From the NCBI GenBank assembly GCA_001799195.1, contig MGSU01000075.1, positions 1-14,309 on the forward strand: 14,309 nucleotides of DNA. The letters are read 5' to 3'. Both the position numbers and the translations under genes were made by a program. Position 1 is the first letter of the stretch, and every line of letters starts with the position of its first letter. Positions 7,202 through 14,293 of the stretch are shown piece by piece. This DNA comes from Deltaproteobacteria bacterium RIFOXYA12_FULL_61_11. Its GTDB lineage: Bacteria > Bdellovibrionota_F > JAHFAK01 > YA12-FULL-61-11. The notes below the pieces were generated by a model, which saw nothing but the letters and a program-made list of their open reading frames with translations, ran no database searches and was not told the DNA's origin.

Positions 7202-8536
7202 TCAAGCGAAGTCGGCGACGCCGTACAGATGGAAGAAGCCGAGCTTGAGCACGGCGCTGACGTCGTCCACGGTGGGGGTCACCCCGAGCTGCACCAGGGT
7301 CTCCGCGATGACCTTGGAGTTCTTCAGGTAGTCCCGGGCCAAGCTCGCGCCGAGGGTGTCCAGGGCTTCGAGCTTGCCGAAATAGGCTGCCAATCGCTCG
7401 CCTGCATGGCCGTCCCGAGAGAGGGCCTTCCAGGTCAGCGCACTCGAGGGTAGGGGGCCAAGCAGACCGTCGACCTTCCCGAGGAGCGCTTCGTCGATGG
7501 TCCGGTAGGTTCCGGACTCGAGGTCGTAGACCCTTGCTGGACGACCCTTCTCGTAACCGAGGAAACCGTCCTTCTGGCTGCCATCCTGGTGTTGGCCGCC
7601 TCGGATCCCGGCCGCGAGCATGCGGTCGCACAACGGCGAACGCAGGTGCGGTTGCTCGCCGTGCTCTGCGATGATGGCCAGGATGGACTGATAGACCTCG
7701 ATGCCGACGTAGTCGAGGAGTTGGAAGATGCCCATGGGCCGCAACAGGAAATCTTGGGTCACGCGGTTCACGGCCACGACGGCCTCGGGCAGCGTGAGTC
7801 CACGGTCGGCCACGAGACGTTCGGCGAGGTTGAGCCCATACAGACCGTCTCGGGTGAAGTGCCCGTTGCCGATGAAACCGGCCACGTCGGCCGAGCGGAC
7901 CACGGTCTTGCGCAAATGGGCGGCCAGTTCGACGGCCAAGCCGACAAGCTCCTTGCGGGTTGTCTCGGGCACGATGAGTTCCAAGAGCTTCTGCACGATC
8001 GGTGGGTTGTAGAAATGATAACCGATGACGCGGCCGACCAGGTCGGTGCGCTGTGAGATCAGGCCGATGGGGATAGACGAGGTATTGGTAAAGAAGTAGG
8101 TCTCTTTGGCACAACTCTCCGCCAACTGCTTGAAGACCTTCAGCTTCACCTCGAGATTTTCGACGATCGCCTCGAAGACCATGGTCGCGGGCGCGACCAC
8201 GCGCAGGTCGGTGTCCACGCGCACGAGAGAGAGGAGATCGGCGATGTACTGCTCGATGATCTCGCCGTTGTCCACGAGGTCGGCGCGGTCGGAATAGAAA
8301 CCCCGCAAGGTGACGATCTGTTTCTCGGCCGCCCGGCGGGCCTGATCGGCGAGGTAGGCCAGCAGGCCGGGAAAGGCGGCCTCGTTGGTGTCGATCAACG
8401 TGAGACGCAGATGCTCGAGCCGGTACTGCAACTTCAGGCGGACCAATTCTTGGGAGAGCAACGCGGCGATGCCGCTGCCCATCTTCCCGGCCGCTCCGAG
8501 CACGGCCACGCGCTGCATGAGTTGTTGGTATTCCAT
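7202..8536 (-). CDS. 3-hydroxyacyl-CoA dehydrogenase, long form (444 aa)
   Basis: This NAD-dependent enzyme oxidises a 3-hydroxyacyl-CoA to the 3-keto form. A Rossmann motif VAVLGAAGKMGSGIA (10-24) opens the protein. FEAIVENLEVK (121-131), TNTSSIPIG (150-158), the catalytic-type IGYHFYNPP (171-179, His174) and VAGFIGNGHF (218-227, Asn224) follow in family order. At 444 residues it is longer than single-domain enzymes of about 290. An extra stretch of about a dozen residues separates the dinucleotide helix from LTLID. The C-terminal third (EKGRPARVYDLESGTYRTI onward) resembles the dehydrogenase part of FadN-like proteins without their hydratase domain; this comparison is from memory. The ATG has AGGAGG 6 bases upstream and follows the acyl-CoA dehydrogenase stop after 14 bases. 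Confidence 0.88.
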   Translation of the reverse strand: MEYQQLMQRVAVLGAAGKMGSGIAALLSQELVRLKLQYRLEHLRLTLIDTNEAAFPGLLAYLADQARRAAEKQIVTLRGFYSDRADLVDNGEIIEQYIADLLSLVRVDTDLRVVAPATMVFEAIVENLEVKLKVFKQLAESCAKETYFFTNTSSIPIGLISQRTDLVGRVIGYHFYNPPIVQKLLELIVPETTRKELVGLAVELAAHLRKTVVRSADVAGFIGNGHFTRDGLYGLNLAERLVADRGLTLPEAVVAVNRVTQDFLLRPMGIFQLLDYVGIEVYQSILAIIAEHGEQPHLRSPLCDRMLAAGIRGGQHQDGSQKDGFLGYEKGRPARVYDLESGTYRTIDEALLGKVDGLLGPLPSSALTWKALSRDGHAGERLAAYFGKLEALDTLGASLARDYLKNSKVIAETLVQLGVTPTVDDVSAVLKLGFFHLYGVADFA

Positions 8537-8550
8537 GGTTTCCTCCTCCC

Positions 8551-9699
8551 TTACCCTGCAAGGAGTATTTTGGCGATGGTCAGGAGCTGCATGAACGAGG
8601 TGCCCTCATAGATACTGCCGATCTTGGCATCGCGGTAGAACTTCTCGACCGGGTATTCTTTGGTGAAACCTGCGCCGCCATAGATCTCCACCGCTTTGCT
8701 GGCGACCCGTTCGGCCACCTGACTGGTGAAGAACTTCGCCATGGCCGCTTCTTTGACGAAGGGCAGGCCCGCGTCTTTGAGCCGCGCGGCGTTGTAGGTC
8801 ATGGTCTTAGCCGCCTCGATGTTCACCGCCAATTCGGCGAGGAGCATCTGCATGCCCTGGAAGGTGGCGATGGGCTTGCCGAACTGGGCCCGCTCCTTGG
8901 CATACCCGAGGGCACAGGCGAAGGCTCCCTCGGCCACGCCGACCATCTGGCCGGAGATGCCGATGCGACCCTCGTTGAGGGTCTCGATGGCCACCTTGTA
9001 CCCCTGCCCGACCTCGCCGAGCACGTTCTCGGCCGGGACCTCGCAGTTCTCGAAGAGTAATTCGCAGGTGCTGGAGGCGCGAATGCCGAGCTTGTCCTCC
9101 TTCTTGCCGATCGAGAAGCCGGGAAAATCCTTCTCGACGATGAAGGAGGTGATCCCGCGGTAGCCGGCCTCAGGGTCAGCGTTGGCAAAGACGATGAAAA
9201 TCTCGGCCTCCTTGGCGTTGGTGATCCAGAGTTTGGACCCGCTCAACAGGAAGCGGTCGCCCTTCTTCGTCGCCCTGGTCTTGAGCGCGAAGGCGTCGCT
9301 GCCCGAGGTGCCCTCCGAAAGGGCGTAGGCGCCGAGCTTCTGGGTGCAGAGCTGGGGCAGGTACCGCTCCTGTTGGGCCTCGGTGCCCCAACGCAGGATG
9401 CAGTTATCCACCAGGGTGTTCTGGACATCGACGAGCACGGCCAGGGAGGCGTCGACCTTGGCCAATTCCTCGATCGCCAGCACCGCGGAGAAGAAGGACG
9501 AGCCGGTGCCGCCGAAACGCTCGGGCACCTCGATGCCCATCAGACCGAGGTCGAAGCATTGCTTGATCAACGCTGGATCCATGGCCTGTTGTTCGTCCAT
9601 GGCATGACAGCGCGGGGCCACGTCGTTCTTGGCGAACTTCTCGATGCTCTGGCGCAGGAATTCCTCGTCCTCGGTCAAGTGCGTGATGGGTTCGGTCAT
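8551..9699 (-). CDS. Short/branched-chain acyl-CoA dehydrogenase, ACADSB-like (382 aa)
   Basis: This FAD flavoenzyme introduces a 2,3-double bond into an acyl-CoA and passes electrons to electron-transfer flavoprotein. Family motifs run in order: GLMGIEVPERFGGTG (53-67), IEELAKVDASLAVL, YALSEGTSGSDAFALKTRA for FAD and substrate binding, WITNAKEA, LGIRASSTCELLFENCEVP, NEGRIGISGQMVGVAEG, RAQFGKPIATFQGMQ and KFYRDAKIGSIYEGTS. Glu365 in IYEGTS is the predicted catalytic base. The match to the mammalian 2-methylbutyryl-CoA dehydrogenase ACADSB is striking along the whole length, including FENCEVPAENVLG. This points to isobutyryl-, 2-methylbutyryl- or short straight-chain CoA substrates. The ATG has GGAG about 9 bases upstream. 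It follows the MBL-fold gene after 43 bases, the widest gap in the run. Confidence 0.93.
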   Translation of the reverse strand: MTEPITHLTEDEEFLRQSIEKFAKNDVAPRCHAMDEQQAMDPALIKQCFDLGLMGIEVPERFGGTGSSFFSAVLAIEELAKVDASLAVLVDVQNTLVDNCILRWGTEAQQERYLPQLCTQKLGAYALSEGTSGSDAFALKTRATKKGDRFLLSGSKLWITNAKEAEIFIVFANADPEAGYRGITSFIVEKDFPGFSIGKKEDKLGIRASSTCELLFENCEVPAENVLGEVGQGYKVAIETLNEGRIGISGQMVGVAEGAFACALGYAKERAQFGKPIATFQGMQMLLAELAVNIEAAKTMTYNAARLKDAGLPFVKEAAMAKFFTSQVAERVASKAVEIYGGAGFTKEYPVEKFYRDAKIGSIYEGTSFMQLLTIAKILLAG

Positions 9700-9742
9700 G
9701 GGTCTGTCTCCTCTGCTAGCGTCGCCTCCGTGGCGACGGGGT

Positions 9743-10624
9743 TCACGTTCGGGGATGCCATTCCTTGCCCAGCGCGAGGAGCTCCTCGTCGAGGGCTATG
9801 GCGAAATCGTCGTTCTCGCGCACGATCCTGGTCAGCGGCGTGACCGGGTCGTGTTCGAAACAGCACAGCCAGCCCTCGTCCGCGGCCCTGCCCAAGAGCC
9901 CTGCTTTTTCCTCCAACAGGCGCTGGGCCCACAGGTCGTAGCCCATGGTATAGGCAAGGCGGACATGGCTGGTGGTGGGTACGAGGTCCGAAGGGTAGCA
10001 CAGGGTGCGTTCGGCCGAATGCACGATCGGCACGAGCTGCCCGGGGGTGTGTCCATCGCACAGCTCGACCCGGAGCCCCGGCAGGAGCTCTCCCTCGTTC
10101 TTGACCAGGTGTACCTCCACGGCTTGGATCAGGGCCTCGAGTTCGGCACGGAGATAGCTGGCCCGATCGCGCACGGTCGGCTCGAGGGCATGGTGGAGCT
10201 GCTCCGAACCGATGAAATGCACGGCCGAGGGGAAGGTCGGACGGATCGTACCCTCGCGGTCGAGGCGGAAGAAACCGGCGACGTGATCGAAGTGGAGATG
10301 GGTGCACAGGACATGGGTGACCTGCTCGGCGGCGACACCGTGTCTGCCCAGTTCGGCGAGGACCTGCTGGTGCGAGGCCTCCACGGCGTAGAGTTCCCTC
10401 TGCTTGGCGGGCATGCTGTCGCCGACACCCGCGTCGACCACAATGATCTTGCCTTCTCCGCGCAGGAGCAACCCGCGCAGGGCCAGGGCGATGCGGTTGC
10501 GCTCGTCGGGGGGGTTGGTCCGCTGCCACAACGGGCGTGGCACCACGCCGAACATGGCCCCGCCGTCTAATCGTATCCGGCCGAACTCGAGGGGATCGAG
10601 GCAGTAGGGACCTATGGTCAGCAC
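9743..10624 (-). CDS. MBL-fold metallohydrolase (293 aa)
   Basis: The metallo-beta-lactamase fold binds two metal ions and usually hydrolyses ester, thioester or lactone bonds. Metal ligands are complete: CTHLHFDHVAG (107-117; His109, His111, Asp113, His114), DGHTPGQ (190-196, His192), YPSDLVP (210-216, Asp213) and a late His in CFEHDP. IIVVDAGVGDS (60-70) is the usual strand before the metal loop. The start is GTG at 10624, with AGGAGGAG 5 bases upstream; icmF stops 16 bases before it. Specificity cannot be read from motifs. Its place inside an acyl-CoA gene set suggests a thioesterase or lactonase job, for example release of a hydroxyacyl group from CoA, but that is inference from context. 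Confidence 0.87.
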   Translation of the reverse strand: MLTIGPYCLDPLEFGRIRLDGGAMFGVVPRPLWQRTNPPDERNRIALALRGLLLRGEGKIIVVDAGVGDSMPAKQRELYAVEASHQQVLAELGRHGVAAEQVTHVLCTHLHFDHVAGFFRLDREGTIRPTFPSAVHFIGSEQLHHALEPTVRDRASYLRAELEALIQAVEVHLVKNEGELLPGLRVELCDGHTPGQLVPIVHSAERTLCYPSDLVPTTSHVRLAYTMGYDLWAQRLLEEKAGLLGRAADEGWLCCFEHDPVTPLTRIVRENDDFAIALDEELLALGKEWHPRT

Positions 10625-10640
10625 GCCAACTCCTCCTCGC

Positions 10641-13600
10641 TCACATGGCCCGGCGGTATTCGCCGCCGATCTCGTACAGGAGCCGGGTGATCTGCCCCAG
10701 GCTCGCCACCTGCACCGTGTGCATCAACTCTTCGAAGACGTTGGCTCCGGACAACACGGTAGCGCGCAGCCGCTCGAGGGCCGCAGGGCAGGTCTGCGCG
10801 TTGCGCCGTTGAAATGCCTCGAGGGCCTCGATCTGGCCCTGCTTCTCCTCAGTACTGGCCCGGGTCAGTGCAACCCCGCGGGCTTCACCGGCGTTCGGTT
10901 CGAGGAAGGTATTCACCCCGATCAGAGGCAGCTCGCCGGAGTGCTTGAGTTGCTCGTACTGCAACGATTCGTCCTGGATGAGCCCCCGGTGGAACTGGGT
11001 CTCCATGGCCCGGAGGGTGCCCCCGCGGTTGCTGAGCTGGACGAAGAGGTCGAGCACTGCCTCCTCGACCAGGTCGGTGAGCCGCTCGTAAAAGTACGAA
11101 CCCTGGAGGTTGTTCTCGTTCTTGAGCTGACCGAATTCGCGGGTCAGGATGAGTTGGATGGCCATGGCGTTGCGCACCGAACGCTCGGTCGGAGTGGTGA
11201 TGGCCTCGTTGTAGGCGTTGGTGTGCAGGGAGTTGCAATTGTCCGCCAGGGCGGTCAGGGCCTGCAAGGTGGTGCGGATGTCGTTGAACTGGATCTCCTG
11301 GGCGTGCAGGGAACGACCCGAGGTCTGGATGTGGTACTTGAGCTTTTGGCTGCGCTCGCTCGCACCGTACCGATCGCGCATGGTGACGGCCCAGATCCGC
11401 CGCGCGACCCGGCCCATCACCGAATACTCGGGGTCCATGCCCGTGCTGAAGAAGAAGGACAGGTTGGGCGCGAAGTCGTCGATGGCCATGCCGCGGTTGA
11501 GGTAGTACTCGACCAGGGTGAAGCCATTGCTGAGGGTGAAGGCGAGCTGGGTGATGGGGTTGGCCCCGGCCTCGGCGATGTGATAGCCGGAGATGCTGAC
11601 CGTGTAGTAGTTGCGCACCCCATGCCCAATCGCGAACTCCTGCATGTCGCCCATCAGGCGCAGGGCGAAGTCGGTGGAAAAGATACAGGTGTTCTGGGCC
11701 TGGTCTTCCTTGAGGATATCTGCTTGAACCGTGCCGCGGACCACGGCTAGGGTTGCTGCCCGGATACGCTCGGCCTCCTCCTCGGTCGGTCGGCGGCCGC
11801 TCTGCTCGGAAGAGAAGCGCTCGAGTTGTTGGGCGACCGCGGTGTTGAAGTACATGGCCAGCATGATCGGCGCTGGACCGTTGATGGTCATAGAAACCGA
11901 ACAGTTGGGATCAGTGAGATCGAACCCGGCGTAGAGTTTCTCCATATCGTCAAGCGTCGCCACGCTGACCCCGCTCTCGCCGATCTTCCCGAAGATGTCG
12001 GGCCGCACGGCCGGGTCCTCGCCGTAGAGGGTCACGCTATCGAAGGCCGTGGAGAGGCGTTTAGCCTGCTCGCCTTTACAGAGATAGTGGAACCTGCGGT
12101 TGGTGCGCTCGGGCGGTCCTTCTCCCGCGAACTGGCGTTTGGGTTCCTCGTCTGTGCGTTTGAAGGGGAAGACCCCCGCGGTGAAGGGGAAGGTGCCGGG
12201 CAGGTTCTCGAGCAGGAGGTAGCGCACCAGCTCTCGAGGTGAGGGTTTCTTCGGTAGCGCCACTTTGGGGATACCGAGCCCGGAAAGGCTCCGGCTGCAC
12301 AGAGCGTGCGTAAAGGTTTTTCCGCGCACCTCGTAGCTCACCTCGGACTTCGCGTACACCTCGGCCTGGCGCTGCCACGTCGCGAGCGCGTCGATACAAT
12401 CATCGGAGAGGCTTTTCTCAAGGGAGGTGCAGCGTTGCGAGGCCGTTTCGGGGTCGAGACCGGCTTCGCCGAACTCCTGCAACCTGCGGTAAGCGCTGAG
12501 GGTTTCGTAGGTCGCGGCGTCTTGTTCGACCCGTTGCTTGTACCCGCGCACGGTCTCGGCTAGGTCGGCCAGATAGGCCTGACGTTCTTGTGGGATGATG
12601 CTGCCGACGCGGCCCGAATCGAAGGCCCTCTCGGTGCGATAGGACCGCCTCGGAACCAGCTCCAGTCTGTGGTTTTTATGCAGCAAGGAGAGTAGATGCA
12701 GGTAGGCCACGTTCACGCCCTGGTCATCGAAGCGGTTGGCCGCCGTACCGAAAACCGGCAGATCTTCGTCGATAACCCCGCTGAACAAATTGAAATTGCG
12801 GCGATACTGCTTGCGAACCGCCTGTAGGGCGTCCTCGGCGCGCTTCTGCTCGAATTTATTGATGAGGATCATGCTGGCGTAGTCGAGCATGTTGATCTTC
12901 TCGAGCTGCGTGTCGGCCCCGTACTCGCTGGTCATCACGTAGAGCGACAGCGGCGTGACCTCGGTGATACTGGTCTCGAGCTGCCCGATACCAGCGGTTT
13001 CCAGGAAACAGAGGTCGAAACCGCAGGCCGAGAAGGTAGCGATGCCGCGGCGCAAGACCGCAGCGAGGTCCTCGCCGGGACCGAGCGCCACGCTGCGCAG
13101 GAAGACCGTGCTGTGATCGATGGCGTTCATACGGATCCTGTCGCCGAGCAGGGCGCCCCCGGTGCGGCGCTTGACCGGATCGACGGCCAGGAGCCCAAGG
13201 CGCAGCCCTGGGAAATCATCCACGAAGCGGCGCACGAACTCGTCGAGCAAGGAGCTCTTACCCGCCCCGCCGGAGCCGGTCACGCCGACGACCGGCATGG
13301 TCGCGTTGCGCTTCTGGGAGAATGGCGCCAGGAGGTCGTCTAGCCCGGCTCCTTTTAAGGCGAGGGCAGCGGAGAGCAGGGCAGAGGCCTGCACGGTCGG
13401 GTCCTGACTGTCGCGCGGCAAGCGGCCGTTCCGGCTCTTCGTCCGTGCGATCATGTCATCGATCATACCGGAGAGCCCCAGCCGTTGGCCGTCTGCCGGC
13501 GAGTAGATCTTTTCGACCCCCGCGGCTTCGAGGGCGTCGATCTCCTCGGGCACGATGACCCCGCCACCGCCGCCGAAAACGGCAATGTGTCCGCAGCCCC

Positions 13601-13862
13601 GCCGCGCCAGCAGTTCCAATATATAGGTATAAAACTCAACGTGACCTCCCTGGTACGAGCTGACCGCGATAGCTTGCGCGTCTTCTTCGATGGCAGCATC
13701 GACGATCTGCTGGCAGGAACGGTTGTGCCCGAGGTGGACAACCTCTGCGCCGCGTTGCACTAACAGGCGGCGGATGACGTTGATCGAGGCGTCATGGCCG
13801 TCGAAGAGCGAGGTCGCGGTAAGGAACCTCATCGGAGGGGCCGGGGAAGGCGGTTGCTGCAT
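10641..13862 (-). CDS. icmF: Fused isobutyryl-CoA mutase IcmF (adenosylcobalamin-dependent, 1073 aa)
   Basis: The fusion protein interconverts isobutyryl-CoA and butyryl-CoA with coenzyme B12 and carries its own G-protein chaperone. Domains in order: B12-binding (about 11-145) with DGHDASINV (21-29, His23 as lower cobalt ligand), SSYQGGH and FGGGGGVIVPEE; a MeaB-like GTPase (about 188-400) with P-loop GSGGAGKS (196-203), LLAVDPVKRRTGGA, LETAGIGQ and base-recognition NKFE (335-338); and a mutase barrel (about 545-1073). In the barrel, GVF (Phe565) and DQAQNTCIF (Gln723) stand where methylmalonyl-CoA mutase has Tyr89 and Arg207, which argues for isobutyryl- rather than methylmalonyl-CoA. SISGYHIAEAGA holds active-site His761. 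Length and order match IcmF. The ATG at 13862 has GAGGTGGG just upstream. It is the first gene of the minus-strand run. Confidence 0.96.
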   Translation of the reverse strand: MQQPPSPAPPMRFLTATSLFDGHDASINVIRRLLVQRGAEVVHLGHNRSCQQIVDAAIEEDAQAIAVSSYQGGHVEFYTYILELLARRGCGHIAVFGGGGGVIVPEEIDALEAAGVEKIYSPADGQRLGLSGMIDDMIARTKSRNGRLPRDSQDPTVQASALLSAALALKGAGLDDLLAPFSQKRNATMPVVGVTGSGGAGKSSLLDEFVRRFVDDFPGLRLGLLAVDPVKRRTGGALLGDRIRMNAIDHSTVFLRSVALGPGEDLAAVLRRGIATFSACGFDLCFLETAGIGQLETSITEVTPLSLYVMTSEYGADTQLEKINMLDYASMILINKFEQKRAEDALQAVRKQYRRNFNLFSGVIDEDLPVFGTAANRFDDQGVNVAYLHLLSLLHKNHRLELVPRRSYRTERAFDSGRVGSIIPQERQAYLADLAETVRGYKQRVEQDAATYETLSAYRRLQEFGEAGLDPETASQRCTSLEKSLSDDCIDALATWQRQAEVYAKSEVSYEVRGKTFTHALCSRSLSGLGIPKVALPKKPSPRELVRYLLLENLPGTFPFTAGVFPFKRTDEEPKRQFAGEGPPERTNRRFHYLCKGEQAKRLSTAFDSVTLYGEDPAVRPDIFGKIGESGVSVATLDDMEKLYAGFDLTDPNCSVSMTINGPAPIMLAMYFNTAVAQQLERFSSEQSGRRPTEEEAERIRAATLAVVRGTVQADILKEDQAQNTCIFSTDFALRLMGDMQEFAIGHGVRNYYTVSISGYHIAEAGANPITQLAFTLSNGFTLVEYYLNRGMAIDDFAPNLSFFFSTGMDPEYSVMGRVARRIWAVTMRDRYGASERSQKLKYHIQTSGRSLHAQEIQFNDIRTTLQALTALADNCNSLHTNAYNEAITTPTERSVRNAMAIQLILTREFGQLKNENNLQGSYFYERLTDLVEEAVLDLFVQLSNRGGTLRAMETQFHRGLIQDESLQYEQLKHSGELPLIGVNTFLEPNAGEARGVALTRASTEEKQGQIEALEAFQRRNAQTCPAALERLRATVLSGANVFEELMHTVQVASLGQITRLLYEIGGEYRRAM

Positions 13863-13895
13863 GGTCCCACCTCTGGTTGCCGAGCCGAAAGAGAA

Positions 13896-13923
13896 ATAAT
13901 AGCAAGGAAAAACATAAAGTTAA
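13896..13923 (-). promoter_or_regulatory. Candidate sigma-70-type promoter of icmF and the downstream run
   Basis: On the minus strand a -35-like TTAACT (13918-13923) is separated by 16 bases from a -10-like TATTAT (13896-13901). Transcription would begin near 13888, leaving a leader of about 26 bases before the icmF ATG. This stretch is AT-rich against a GC-rich background. Four of six -35 bases match the consensus; no transcription data are available. Confidence 0.5.
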
Positions 13924-13935
13924 GCGTTTTCCTTG
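13903..13935. promoter_or_regulatory. Inverted repeat over the icmF promoter, candidate operator
   Basis: CAAGGAAAA (13903-13911) and TTTTCCTTG (13927-13935) are perfect 9-base inverted arms around a 15-base spacer. The centre (13919) falls in the -35 box and one arm lies next to the -10 box. The symmetry fits a dimeric repressor or activator site controlling the acyl-CoA and envelope genes. The regulator is not in the window. Confidence 0.5.
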
Positions 13936-14119
13936 GCGCAGGTTAGCATGGGACCCATGGGGTTGCAAGCGAGAAAAGGGAGCATCGGAAGAGGATCTGA
14001 TCGGTTTCAGCAGTGGTCGAACAGGACCGGGTGAGGGGAACCTTGCTCGAAGAAATTGCGCAGCCCGAGGTGCAGGTCTTCGGTCTCGCGGCACAGATCT
14101 GCAAGGGACAGGGGTTGCC

Positions 14120-14143
14120 AGGAACTGAGGAACTGAGGAACTG
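14120..14143. repeat. Tandem triplicate of an 8-base unit
   Basis: AGGAACTG occurs three times in a row without mismatch. It is probably a slippage product in non-coding DNA. The unit is not a multiple of three, so the repeat would shift frame in a coding region if its copy number changed. Confidence 0.8.
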
Positions 14144-14264
14144 CAGGGAACAGGGGTATCCAGAACCGGTTCGGGTCAATAAATGAGAACCCGGCCCCTA
14201 GGGCCGCGTTCCATTGCATCGGGGTTCCATCTGACCAGCACCCCCTCCACCCAGGGTCAGAGGT

Positions 14265-14293
14265 CCGGATTTCGGAGAGTGACCGAAAACCGG
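14265..14293. repeat. Inverted repeat at the right edge
   Basis: CCGGATTTCGG (14265-14275) and CCGAAAACCGG (14283-14293) pair at 10 of 11 positions across a 7-base loop. No T-run follows on either strand, so it does not look like a standard intrinsic terminator. It merges into the tandem repeats next to it. Confidence 0.6.

Noticed and set aside
7182-8561. 459-residue minus-strand frame overlapping the hydroxyacyl-CoA dehydrogenase gene
   Set aside because: Arginine- and proline-rich out-of-frame translation of a clear dehydrogenase gene; no motifs.
10614-11750. 378-residue plus-strand open frame opposite the icmF 3' end
   Set aside because: It lies wholly antisense to the conserved mutase barrel of IcmF and has no domain of its own.
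10641-13862. Methylmalonyl-CoA mutase as the identity of the B12 enzyme
   Set aside because: The GTPase is fused between the B12 and mutase domains, and Phe565/Gln723 replace the Tyr/Arg pair needed for the methylmalonyl carboxylate.
14120-14143. CRISPR-like array from the AGGAACTG repeats
   Set aside because: The units are 8 bases and directly adjacent, with no spacers and no cas genes nearby.
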